Below the pieces are notes generated by a model that did not search any database, was not told the origin of the DNA, and saw nothing but the letters and a program-made list of their open reading frames with translations. A DNA stretch of 64,000 nucleotides, from NCBI RefSeq assembly GCF_031877795.1, contig NC_133932.1:93153994-93217993 (forward strand). Direction: 5' to 3'. This DNA is from Strix aluco (taxonomy: Eukaryota > Chordata > Aves > Strigiformes > Strigidae). A program made the translations under genes and the position numbers. Shown here in pieces: positions 48,600-62,000 of the stretch. Positions within the stretch are counted from its first letter, which is position 1, and each line of letters opens with the position of its first letter.

Positions 48600-50700
48600 T
48601 TGATTCTTTTGTCTTGAGGAGGCTATATAAAAATAGGCCTTGAAAGATATACTTAGTTGTTATTTGGCTTTTTTTTTTTTTCCCCTTACGGTAGCATAGC
48701 CCAAATCTATCCCAAGCTAAATATTTTCTCACAGGCATTGTAGCAGTCCAAAGGTTTTGCTTATGAACAAGCTAAACATATGCTCAGACTACAAACCTCA
48801 CAAGAACCAGGCGGCCTAAGTGGTGGCCAAGACTATGACGTTCTTCAATTGTCCAAAATGTTTTTGGAAAATAAGAGTCATCTTCTGGAGTGTGAGAAGT
48901 TTAAGCAGCTCCTACACAGCCTAGCAACATTTAAAGCATCCTGAACTACAAAAATAACAGGGAAAACATTCTGTTATTTGCTGCTCTGAGTCAGACAGAA
49001 AGGTAGGGACATCTATCATGTTTTCTTACCTAAATCAAGAAAAAGTGGCGGTGATAAAGTTGTTTTAATGTAATGCAGCTTCTGATGAAGTTCTGAAAAA
49101 GTTCACAAGCCAGTTTGAAATCTGACACAGAGAGTAGCAAGAAAGTACTGACAAAGACAGTGACAGTAAAAGCGTGTGGCTGTGTAATGAAGCTTATAGA
49201 GCTCTGGCTTACTTATCAAACTGTTCGTTGTTGTAAATTAATCTAAAGCATAAAATTTGCAGGAATATATGGAATACCATTGCAACTATACATGCTACTT
49301 TGGTGAGGGTTGCGTTGCATATTTCCTTTAAAATTATTATCATGTGTTGGTAAAGCTGTGAAGTTACCTCCACTTGTTTAGATCCTGTTCACTTATTTAT
49401 CTATCTATCTATTCGCTACTCAGTACAAGAATTATGCCTGGTTATGTACATGTGAAATATATGTGCTTAATCTTTATTTTGCAACATACATATTAGAAGT
49501 GTGGAGCTTAGTATTTGACACTTATTTAGCACCTGGTTAAACACCATTAAACTACTTGACACTGAATGTGTGATAAAATTTTCTCAATTAAAATGCCTGT
49601 TGGAATTCAATAGAATAAGGATAATCAGTTTCATGGGGAATGCCCCCATAAAACACCTGTCCAGGTGTAACCTATCCCAGTGAAGCAAACAGAAATTATA
49701 TCCATATTTATCAAAATGCATGATCTTTGTATTTTATGTTATATTCCTATAAGGTTTTAAATTAGACTCACATCATGTCTAGCATAATTCCCTGAGGAAA
49801 TATTATTTGGTACATTGGCACTCAGCAAATCCTTGTTCATACAAAACAAAGCACAGGAACGTTAGTATATACATTTAACATAAGCTTCAGGTTTTAAAGT
49901 CAAGTCCAGAATAATTGCCCTATAAGCAGCAGATAGTACTATTTCTCTCACTAGAAGACGGAGGCCTAACCAATGCTGCCAGACTTGTACAAGTGTTTCC
50001 TAGAGTGCAAATGTTTAAGATGGAATGTTAAACAAATATTTTAATTGCTTCTGTAAGCTTATTCATAGCCACTTCAAATCCAAGTTCACTGGCGTACTAT
50101 GCTCTCAGTGTGACTTTCCATTTTTAAGTAGGCAGCCATGTTATATACCAGTGATTTTGCTACATCTCCTTTTGTAGATGGTAATCTTTATGCAAAGAAG
50201 AATGAACTGTTATTAGAACACAGTGTTGAACTATATATGAAAAAGAAAAATCCCTCATTATTCATGTCAGGAGGAAAGGTAGGGGGAATAACTCCTTTTG
50301 GGGCCACAGCAACTACCTGGGCATTCAGGAGCATTTTGGGAGCTAACATCTCTTGCAGCCCTATGCTGCAAGTAGTAGGACTCACCCTCTCTCATACTAG
50401 GCCCTGACTAGAGTTTTCTAGCTCTCCTGGATGTATCTCAAATTGCCAGTTTAAATGCATTGATGAATAAGAGCCTTCAGATAAAGGTACAAAGGTGTTT
50501 CAGATACTATGGAGATAAAAGCCACATGTAAGTACTTCAGTGGATTCCTCGTGTTGTATGTCTGTAGCTGCATTTTGCCCTGTATCCCTTGCCAGAGATA
50601 ATCATAGTCATCTTAGTCTTTGTGTTCTTTAGTGGTCGTTTACATGCCATCCTCACTACACTTTTTACTCATTTATGTGCTTGCTGTTGCTGGGTTGAGG
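48600..50700. other. Intergenic, nothing coding recognised
   Basis: No gene seen. A short (CTAT)n run occurs near 49,398, and about 49,560-49,830 has a paired E-box listed under findings. Confidence 0.5.
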
Positions 50701-50734
50701 ATAATATTTTCTCAGGCCACAGCTGAAATGCTAA

Positions 50735-51000
50735 TCCATATAGTACTTCTGTCACCTCCAAGGTGGATTATTGTAATTCCTTTCTGGTGTCTACCTGATT
50801 GTAAAACTTCACAAGTTCTGTTTTACATAAAATGCTGTGGCTGACATGCTTATTCATCTTAAACCAAATTAGCATATCACTCTGGTCTTTTGATCCATGC
50901 TATGGCTGCCAGTTAGAGTAGTGCTTCCTTCCTATACGACCTGGCATGCATTGATGCATGATGATGGATTCCGACCACAAGTATTAACACTAGCATTACA
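50735..51000 (-). mobile_element. Possible L2-like LINE fragment
   Basis: The + strand reads like a reversed L2/CR1-clade LINE 3' region: GGATTATTGTAATTCCTTTC, GGTGTCTACCTG, CATATCACTCTGGTC, TATGGCTGCCAGTTAGAGTA, GACCTGGCATGC. The order fits, but divergence is high. Confidence 0.45.
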
Positions 51001-51009
51001 GTTTAGACA

Positions 51010-54000
51010 GTAAAATATTGCCTTGCTCCTTTTACACACTTTAAATTGCCTTTTTCTTTGCTTTATATTGATTTGCTAACACTTCTAATAGCCATGTTTA
51101 AGAATAATTAATACATTCCTAGATATTAGGAATGGGAACAGGCTCCTCAGGCATTCTAGTTGAAGTAATGTGTCCTCTAGCTGCAGAAAGTCATGTTGTA
51201 AAGTGCTCTTCTAAATGAGGCATTTAGTAGACAAACAAGATGCTGCTGTTTGTTGTTTCCACTTTCAATATGGAATATGGAACTATTTAAGCCTGTGTCT
51301 GCATGACTTTGTATGGAATTGCATGGTAAGGAAAGGAATTCACAAGCAGCTTTCCCCAGACTCTATCCAGGGTTTGGAAGTCTTTAGCAATATAGGGAAT
51401 GAAGTCCAAATGTAATTTTCCCTGAAACTGAAGCATTTCCACAGTGAATAATACCACTGAAGCACAACACTGTTTCTATTTTATATCTACTGGAAAACAA
51501 TATGAATTTCACTGATGAGAATATAATTAATAAACTACTATTATTTGAAGTGAACCTATTTAAGAAAGGTTGATGACAAGGAACAAATGTCTCAAAGAGT
51601 GTTAGTGGATCTTTTCATATCTGTATAGCCCATGAAAACGTTCATCTTGTTCCTGCTTTGGATTGAAATCCTGTCTTGAATATATGTATTTTTCCCTTAT
51701 GAGTTACAGAATAATTCCCGTACAGTTGAATAGTTCAGGGTCAGACCTGTTTCCCTTATGCTAGAACCTGACTTTGCAGATATTTAGCTTGGAGATTCAT
51801 CTTGTCTAACTTCACAGTTGCCATAATGAGGTCTACTATCGAGCTAGGTGCCTTAGGCATGTTTGTTTGTTTGTGGAGAGATGCAATTTTGGGGCACAGT
51901 CTGACCTGTTTTAGACTACTGTTATGGATAAATCAAATTATATTAATCTGCTAATTATCTAGATTAAATTAGATATAGCCTTTTATTATTGATCAGATGA
52001 ATTTCATTCTGAGACGCACAACTACTATTATTCATGTGGTATTTTTGCTGAGTGCAGTGGAACTGGTCGTACATATAAATGTTCACAGGCTGAGGACCTT
52101 ATTCTGCAAATATCTGAAAGTTATCCAATTTGGAAAGTGTCAGTAAATCACATAGTAACTAAAAGACACCAGAGGAAATTCTCAGCTATTACTATAATCT
52201 GATGGCTATTCAATGCTTTTACTGTACTTACTAGTGAATTACACCTATATTAGGCAAGCAAAAACATAAAGCCCCAAAGCACAGTGCATGTATACATATG
52301 CTTATACACAATAAAAATACATGTTGGCTGTGTACATAGTGTTATGCATTTTTTATTCTAGTCTATAGACTGAAAAAACTGCAACACAGGGAAGTGGTAA
52401 CTTGGTATACAACCTGGGTCACATTCTCCTTGTTGTACATGAATATGTGCATGAATAATGAGACCCATTTTTTTGCCTTCTCTAGTAGCAGAGCTGAAAT
52501 TAAAGACAAGAGCCTCTTAAATTCCTTCCACTATAATGCTGTTTATCTCAGCAAACTTTAGAAACTTGCGTGATACTAAAGTCTGCATTTTTATACTTAT
52601 TTTAAGTATATTTGAAAAATTAAATTGAAATATAAGTTGGAAAAACAGTAAAATAGGCTTGTTATTTAGTAAAATGGTTACATTATTTTGGTTAGACTGT
52701 CCATGCCTCATAAGTAGTGAATATGTAATATTTACTTTTTGCAAAGAAAATTAAGCAATTACGTTTTCTAAGCAAGTACATTTCATGTCACTCGGCTATT
52801 AAGTTTTCTTATATACAGTAGTATTTAATGATGAAAACAGAGGAAGATCAAAAAAATAAGAGTTAATATATATTGTAAATCATAGGTTGAAATTCCTGAA
52901 ATGTCTAGCATAAATAAGTATCCCTGGAAAATTATTGTGTATTTTTCCTTAAATAAGCATACACATGTATATATGCTTAAATATACACCAGATAATGAGA
53001 TGTCTTTGTACTAGTGCATAAGACTGTAGTGCACTGAAACATTTAATATTTAGCCTGTTTGCCATAAATATTAAATCTTGATTTATTCATAGAGCTACAG
53101 TGAAATACAAACATGTATGCACACATATGTACCACCAATTATAAAAACTGATATACACAGTGGAATATTCTAATGGGTTGGTCCTCTGTTTATTCTCAAA
53201 ATTCTTTCCCTCAGGCTCCATTTCTGCTACTGTACCATCTCATGTGGATTTGAATTTGAAAGCGTTCTCTAGTTTTGAATGTTAATGGATGTCACTGCAC
53301 TATGGCTCTACAAGAAGAAAGAATATTACTATCAAATAAAAACACTACAAGTTTTGAAGATGTTTTTTAAGTCACAACTAATAAAAATAAGGATGCTTTA
53401 ACTTTTTTCACATGAAAAAAGATTAATCTTCCTGTATAAATAAAGGAAATTATTTATGCAGAAAGGATACTAAAGCTTGTTTAAATGTGCAAAGTAAAAT
53501 AATAGGATGAAATTATTATTGATAAGAAATGATAATTCATGTTATGTTAACACCCTGAACAAGGTCAAGGCCTATTCTGGGCTCTGCATAGAATGAAAGA
53601 AAATCATTCTGGTGTTTCTTAAAATTTGACTTATACTAGTAATGAATATAAAAAATTTAATACCTAGCCAATAATCCATCCTCAGTGAAGATTCAGCTAA
53701 ACCTTGTAACAGAAATTGCTTTTTGGTTCAGCCTATTTATTTTAAATCTAGGACTCTCTTATTTGGGATTTTAGAAGAAAGCTATTTTTTATGGAGATTG
53801 CAGTGTAATAGATGAAATGGTAGCTGTATTTGTTTACATAAGATTTGGTAGAAGGAAGATATCTGAGTTCATATGAAAAATATCAGCAAGTTGTATGCTA
53901 TACTGTAAATCATGCTGTACACATTAAAAGCTATCACATATCCAAATGAAATTCGTCTAAAGTAGTTATTTTCAGAAAACAGACGCTCTGGGAGGATAGC

Positions 54001-57000
54001 ATGTAGGTCATTAATTTGTGTTTTATTTTCTTTTCTTTCAACCAGTCTTTCCATATTAGCACTTTTTTTATTTTTTTAAAAAAATTGATATTATAAGGTA
54101 ATATAAGTTATTAACCACCTTGCATTTCAAGTGTTTGGAGCCTGGATATTTTAGCCCTTACTTTTATGAACACTTTTTATTCCCACAAACAGGCCTCCTG
54201 GTGTCTATGGAATTATGAATTTGGTATTGCTCATTTTAGAAAAGACATAAGAATTGTGCCTTTGGACCTCGCAAATATGAAAACTAAGCTGTAAGGGAAA
54301 TTGGTATAAATCAGATTTTCTGGAAGCTTTTCAAAAGTATGGCAGGGAAAAACTAGTAAGATTCAGTGTGGTGCTCACTGAGATAAAAGAAGTAATGAAG
54401 ATATGGGAACTTTGCATGCTTTGTATGTATTAATTCACATGTAGTGAATTAATGCTAGAGTGCATAAAACGTTTTGTTCTGATTATTTGCTAGTAAAAGC
54501 CCAGGCAGCCAATGGTTCGGTTATTCAATATATTAAATAAGAAGTTACATAAGTATGGTTTTCCAGCTCTCTCTCTCCTTGATCTTTGAAGTGTGTCACT
54601 CTTTCATTTTGCCATTCAACAGCCTGACATGCAAAAGCTTTGTTCAGACAGTTTAATTTAATCACTGCCACTGGTTCAACAAGATGATAAAATCCCCTGT
54701 GCTGTACAACATCCAACATCCAGCTCACTGTTATCTGATACTGTTTGAAGCTCCTCTCATGAATGTATGCTGATAACACAAGAACTCCAAACATGTCATA
54801 AACAATATATTAATACCTTTGATTGAATTCCATTAGAATAAGAACGAGATGAAGTTTAGGCCATCCAAGCAGGCCAATGTAATAAAATGTAATTTGGACT
54901 AATCTTTCCAAAGAATGCCTCGTGTTTGAAGCTGACAGTCTCCCATCATAAGCAGAAGTAATTGCTTGTTGAATACACTGGGAACTCCTTTGAATTCTGG
55001 CCTTTGTACTTTGTGCACCTTCCAGGTGTCTCCTGCAGCAGACAATCTACCCTTTTGTTTCAGTGGAGAGATGGCAGGACTGCAAATAATAAAATAGGCA
55101 GTGTTTGTTGTAATGAACGGTGGAGGGCCGGATGGAATTTCTAGGAGCTTAAGATTGGAAGCAGGGCTGTTTAAGGCAAAAACAAAGCAAAGGACTTAAT
55201 AGCTGATGTTAATTCAAGTAATCTGTTTCCTTAAATTGAATCAGGAAGAGGTAGGAAGGTATCTCAGCCAATGCATACCTACAGATATCAGAAAGCATAT
55301 AGGTTAATCTGTCTCTGGAATAGATCTTTTCACAACGGAGAGGCAACACTGAAAACTTGTTTAGACAGAGAATTGAACTGGTTTAAACTGAAATTCTGAG
55401 GGTGTGTAATTTGTTTAATTGATATGGTTTACGTATAAAACATTTTTCTTTGCTTTTGTTAATTAAAAAGAATTTCTTAGATTATTTCAGAAGCAGTAAA
55501 CTAAAAAAAAAAGGCATAACTATGAATTTGTTATGAATTTGTTTATTTGCAGCAATTACTACTTTTTATTAAAAAATTGCCAGGCATTAATGGTATTCCT
55601 TCTGCTGTAGAAAACCTATGAAGGCATGGATTTTTCTTACAAATTAAATATTTAAAGAAAAAAAAAAAAAGAAGAGGCTCTGTTTAGAAGAGGAAATAGC
55701 TTTGCTTTGTTTTGTTTGTTTTCTGTGTAGTACTTCTTGGTCACTTCCAAATCTCAGGAACTGTGGGATAAAGACAGCCCAAATACAAGGTCATAGGAAA
55801 CTGGGTGTCTGGACAGTAATCAGTGCAAAAGGGTCACAAGTTTATCCATACATTGGGTCTGCAAACATTTCTACTGAACTCAACAGCACTCTACAGTCTT
55901 GTCCACTAAATGCCTTTTTAGTCCTTTTTCTCTAAAAAAATCAGAATTGCATCATTATGATTATGTTTGGAGACTGTTTGTCCCCTGTTCGAGAAACATT
56001 TAAATCCAGATAATGAAGAGTGTGTCCCCACTGTGGGAAGCTGAACTTTTCGGTTTCAATGTGGATTTTTCCTTTTTAGAAATCAGACTGCTGCCACAGG
56101 GCTCTACCTTTTAGCCCAAATACAGAATTTTGGTTCTGCTGCTTGCAGAACTCTTTCACAGCTGGTGAATGTTGTTCCAAATCCACCTCTGCTCAGAAAA
56201 GATAGTTTGGTCCCATTTCCCCGTTCAGACCTTATTTTTTCTATCATTTACTTGAGCTCTTAGCTCTGTTATGTGAACACCAAAATATCAACTGAGACCA
56301 CTGAGATTGCTCTTGTGAAAATACCTGACCTAACCAACAAAATTCAAAAGCATTTTAACACCTTGAAACCCTGCTTCCTCTTAGCAGTTTGTATAGATGG
56401 AGTAAATTAACTTATCTTTCTCTCTCCCTCTCACATAACTGAGGAGATGCAATACTGTCTTTGACAGAAGAATAGTTTCAGGGTTGTTCTGTTTGTCTTA
56501 GTAAATACATGTAGTTCTTAAAACTATTGTGACAGCACTTTCACCATTTCCTATTCTCTTTCCAAGAGGTTGCAAAATACAGGTACTTGAGGAAGGATAA
56601 TAGCTGAGATCTTAATTTGGGGCACTTTGAAATAAATACAACTGGCGTTGCAGACATATAAACTCTGATTATGACACAATTGTTTTCTCTAATACCTCAG
56701 CTTCTTTTAGGCTAGAATCTGCAAACACATATTCTTAACTTAAAATCTGTGAAATCAGCTGTGCCTTGCTGGAGCTACTTGTACATTTGGAGGAGTCAGA
56801 TGCTTGGGGGAAGCAAGTGTAAAGTGTTTGCTGGATTAAGACCTTCAGTGCTGCGTTTTGGGTGTTTGCAATATGCAATATGCACAACATATATCAACAG
56901 CCATTAAAATATGTTTCAGGAAAGAATTCTAGAGATTGATTGTTTCTTCAAAAATGACTCCAAAAATCAATCAGAACTGTTTTAGAAATATGCCTACTAT

Positions 57001-58550
57001 GCACCAAGATCTAGTTTTCTTTTTTTTTAACAAAATTTATCAATCAATTAAAGAGGAGACAAGTAAACAAAAATGAATTGTCATTTGTGTTATTTTATTA
57101 GTGTCACATGAGATTACAGCATATTATTGACTTTAAGAATATTTTACCCAAGGAGACTTGTTTTAACATGCACAAATCAGGATCAATACTGGATATGCGT
57201 TAATTTTAATAAAAAGCTACAAGGCAATTTTTTTTTACAAACCCCATGATTATACTTATAGTTCTATAAAAAAATTATCATTGTCCCCAAATGAGGACCT
57301 AGCTAAGATTTAATTATTAAAAAATGGATTATTATTTGCACTGTTGCTTACTTTCCCAGGTGTATTATTTACTGACCAAATGTAATTTATGTGCTCACCC
57401 AGTTATAGAGTGAAGTTAGATTGTCTGCACAATTTTTGCTGACTTTGCTGCCTTAGCTTGCTTTATCAATTCCTTTTTTTCCCCCCTTTTTTCATTAGAG
57501 ATCACATATAGTTTAAGAGCTGTAATCTGAAACCTTACAGCTCTAGTGGATACTTAAAAGACTCATTGATACACTTTGAAACCTAGTCAATTGAACAGCA
57601 TTAGCAACAGCAGCATCTAGCCATTAGGCTATTAGGATCATTTGCCGAGGCACTAAAATTAAATATAGGGACTCCAGCAATTCCCCAATTATATTGTGTT
57701 AGTATAATGGCAGTGAAAAGGATATTATTTTAGTCAGCTCAGTGCTACTATTGCAAGAATCAAGGTGCTTTCCATTTTGTGGATGTAGATATGTATTGGC
57801 CAGGAGACTTTGACATTAATTTAATTCCTTTTGCAGGCAGACTAGATCAACACCATGGACAACATTCAAATCCTACCAGTCAATAGCAGCTTTTCATAGA
57901 TGCCATATTTAATAATATTTTTGTGGGATTTTTTTCAGCATTTAAAATAATACATGTAAGTTAAAATACCATATAGAAAAAGATTAATATTGAGGAGGCG
58001 TAGTAAATGGTGCAGTCAAGGGGAGGAAATTCTTTGCCTCTATTAGCTGGCTCCTACAGCTGTGATCCTTCTGGTTCAGCCTCCCACATGAACCTTATGT
58101 CTTCACAGATCCCTAGAGAGAGGGCTTCCAGGGAAAAGAGAGAATCTAATCCAGAATCACAAATAAGAAAGATAAGGGAAGTTCTGGTGTAGGGCTAGGA
58201 GTCATCTATAAACATGTTTCTTCCATTTTGAATTGTGTGCAGTCCTCTACTGCAGTAAGAGAGAAAGAAACTATTAGAAGTTCAGTCATTATGAGTTACT
58301 TTTGTTCCCCAATATACACTGAAGCCAAGTTGTACTAAAACTGAGTGGTGCTAATAGCAATAAAAGAATGGTTGTATTGTGCTGCAGTAGAAATCCCATT
58401 AGCTCAGTTCCAACACAGCCAGCAGCAAGTGCCTGGAGAAGTACATGCGGTGATATGTGCCTAGTACACCTTTCACTGATTTGCAGCTCAGGGACTTCTG
58501 GACATAACAGTCATATTTTTATACTTTCTAGACTTCGATTTTTTCTTCAT
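51010..58550. other. Gene desert, no gene seen
   Basis: 7.5 kb of AT-rich sequence with only short chance ORFs. Parts (about 54,540-54,850 and 57,300-57,870) are poor in simple repeats and rich in homeodomain-like TAAT words; they are discussed as possible conserved non-coding elements. Confidence 0.5.
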
Positions 58551-58559
58551 TAATTTGTC

Positions 58560-59040
58560 CATTTGCTTTCTGAACCCATGTAACAATTAAGCATCCACCA
58601 AATTCTTGTGGTTAAGTGTTCTGCAGTTTAACTATGAATTATGAGAAAAAATGTCCTTTGTTTGACAGCGTGATCTGCTAATTTCATGTAAGGCTCTTTC
58701 TGTCTTTTATTAAGAAGAACAATGTGTGCCTGCTTTATTTCTCCATGTCACTCAGGATTTATAGACCCTGTTGCATATCTTTTCAGTGCTGAAGGATCCT
58801 AGTTTATTTAGCTGTTCTTCGCATGGGAACTGTTCTATACCTTCTCTTTGTCATTCTTCTCTCTTTTTTAGTGCTACTGTATCCTTTTTGACATTGTGTT
58901 CCAGAACTACATGTACTATTTGGGATATGCATCCCTCAGTGTCTTAGCAATATTTCAGTTTTATTTGTTCCATTCTACTGCTCATGAGTCCAGAAGCTTA
59001 TCCATTTTTTCCAGCTGTACTAGTTAGACGAATAATTTTA
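58560..59040 (-). mobile_element. Old CR1-like LINE remnant
   Basis: The + strand shows reversed CR1 landmarks: ATCCTAGTTTATTTAGCTGT, GGGAACTGTTCTATACCTTC, TCATTCTTCTCTCTTTTTTA, GACATTGTGTTCCAGAACTA, and TCCATTTTTTCCAGCTGTAC. It overlaps in content with the copy near 40.5 kb but is a separate insertion. Confidence 0.6.
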
Positions 59041-59049
59041 TTATCTCTG

Positions 59050-62000
59050 TGTACAGAACCAGATCATGACCACAACAGTGCTATTCTAACATATATCTAT
59101 CTGAGTATGAGATAATGTTTTCATATCTGTAATATTGGATACTTACTGCTATACTAACAGATTTTTTTAACCAGCTGTTCCTGAACTAAAGAGATGGTGC
59201 TAGTTTAGACTTTCTTTCAGTGAAAAATAAAAACATCATAGAAGAGCTGGTCTCAGATCAAGCCATCACAATTTGATTCAAAGTGAGTTCAATGGAAGGG
59301 AAAGCTGAAGTTTATCTGTAGCTGTGTATCTTAATTTAAAAAAAAGATGAATAATTTCAAGTAAGATAATAAAATCAGCTATATGTGGATTCAGGCAGTC
59401 AAATCTACAGGAGACTTGACTTTTCTTTAGTTTAAAATACAGAAATTGGAGTTTCTATGGAAAGAACATGGAGAGGCGTAGGAAAATATCCCCATCTGAC
59501 GGAAAAGATTAGATCTCTTGAATATAATTTTAGGAGCAAGCAGAAAATGTGAGAGGTGAAAGAAAATTACAAGAAAAGAAGCACAGAATGAAAGTGAATT
59601 CTGAAAGCATAGGAGCCATATTCCCAGTAGCAACACCTGGGATAGCAGAAAACTGGACTTTATGACTCGTGTCATTCCTTCTAGTTCTGTTTTCCTTACT
59701 AGCACTGTTATTCCTACTTTTGTCTAATGCTGCTTCTCTCCTGTATTTCTTTACATCTCTGTGGCACTCCTTCTGTGTTGTGTATTTTTAACACTCATTC
59801 AGGTTAAGCACCTCTACTGAATTTTGTCAAGGAGTTAACTTTTTTCTTTCAATCCAAACTAATTTTTTTGCTATGTTGTAGTTCTGCATCTTTTAATTCT
59901 TCCTCCTATCCTTTGTCACTACCTTAATTCAATAGCTTAAGAAAATGTCCTCTTCTTTTGTCCCACTTCAGTCTCTCTCAGGTAGTCCTGTTGGTTGCAA
60001 TTGCTTTCTACATTCTTAATGTAGTTAACAACTATTTTGATTCTGGTGTTTTGAATTTTTGGATCAAAAATCCCTTGCCTCTTTCATAAAACACATTGTC
60101 CAGAAGATGATGCTCTCTGAATGCTACTTTCTTGCATAACCTTCCCTTCCTCAAAATACTTGGGAAAATATAATTTTCTCACCTGAGCAGTCATCTCACA
60201 AAACAGCATTTAAAAAAAAAAAAAAAAAAGGCAGCTTTCAGTTGGGGCTCGTTCTGCCTAAATGAACAGTTTATAGAAAGAAGCTCCAAAAGGCTGTGTT
60301 GAAGTGGGGAAGTCCTGGAGAAAGAGCAAGGAGAAAGGGGAGACCTGAGATAGTGAGATGACCTGCTGTAAGAAGATACCCCCCTCCCCAGTATACTTGC
60401 ACTTGAAACTGGGCACAGGCTGAGTAGCTGAAAGTGATGAAGTTCAAGGGTTACACCAGGGACTAAACCTAGTCTGACGCTTTTTAAAGGGAACTGATAT
60501 TCAAGCAACGTCAACAGAAAATCCAGACTTTGACTTTGGTTCTTTCAGCATATTTTTGTAACTTTTTGTGGCACTTTGAAAAAAGACTCTTCTAATTACT
60601 AAAATAATAGGTTGGTTGTACACACGTTTGAGAGCAAGGCAATACTTTTAATTTGCATTTACATTACATTACAGCTTGACATTACTCAATATTTAAATAT
60701 GTCCTTAGATTTTGAATGGAAATGGTGGGTGAGAAAGCTATAAGGCAAGTTGAAATGCCATTCTGCTGCAGTATGGATAAGCAGTATGCTTTCTCTTGTT
60801 TGAAAATTTACAACAGCTCTGAGTTTTCATGAAGTATGTAATCAACCTGTGGAGCAAGGAAGCAATAGAAATGTCTGGATCAATGTTTCTGAGTTTAGTG
60901 AGGGGTTTTGGAAAAAGTACATGGAGCTTTTCTGTCAGAAGAGAAATATTGCCCTTGTAGCAGACAGCTTTTCATGGCACTTTACAGCTTTATTTTTTTT
61001 CTTATCCTTCACACTGTAAAAATAATATTTCTTCCTACAAACAAAACTCAAGCTTGTTCTTTAGACAAAAGCTAAATTAAAAACCTTAAAAAGCAAAATG
61101 AAAATAAAGTTTGGTTGCTAATGTTGATATACAATGTACAAATTGTTTCTATCAGCCTGTAACTGGCTTGCCAAATCTTCGGGGGCAACCAATGCAAACC
61201 TTGGAATTATGAAATTAGTTCAGAATAGATCAATGTACTGTTGTAATAGCAGTGGATTTTTCTTCATCAGCAGTTGAATCACATTGCTTATAGCATTTGC
61301 TGGACATAGTGCTCATGAACTAGATTGCTGCTTCACAATCATGCACTATTAACTTTTGCTGTAAATGTGTTTTTGCCACTTGGTAATTGGATTAAAAAGA
61401 AAGACAGCAAACCTTTATTGAGGTTTTTGAACCCTGTAGAGAATAGTGAGATTCCCTTCCACTAACTTATAGTATGGCATACACTGAAATTGGTTGTATG
61501 CATAGCTACAGCTATAATAGTTTTGTAATGAGGTATAAAGCAAGCATAAGAATCTACAACAGTTATTTTGATTCCATCATGCCCCAAAGTAAACTGGTAC
61601 TGAGTACCAGCCAATCATGCCATCTACATTGCACCAACTAGCAAGCTAAAGGCACACTACATGGCAAAGGACCAGCAGGATGTTGGTAATTTCTGCACTT
61701 GGATGTGTATACACTTTGTTCTGTTGTGAGATAATTAACATGATATGTACATGTATATATTTTTAATAGAAATCAATAACGTTATTGTAAAAAATCTGTT
61801 TGCCAATTGATTTTTGCAGAAGACATTGAAAGAGATTTTACTGTACAATCATGGATAGCAGAAATAGGTGAACACATAAAATGGAATTTTAGACAAAAAA
61901 GAGAAATATTTCAGTGAAATATTTGTGACATTTTCCTACTCTTGCTTTTTGACTAGGTTTGTAAAATGTGGGAAAGGCAATACAGAGTAGTGACCTCAGT

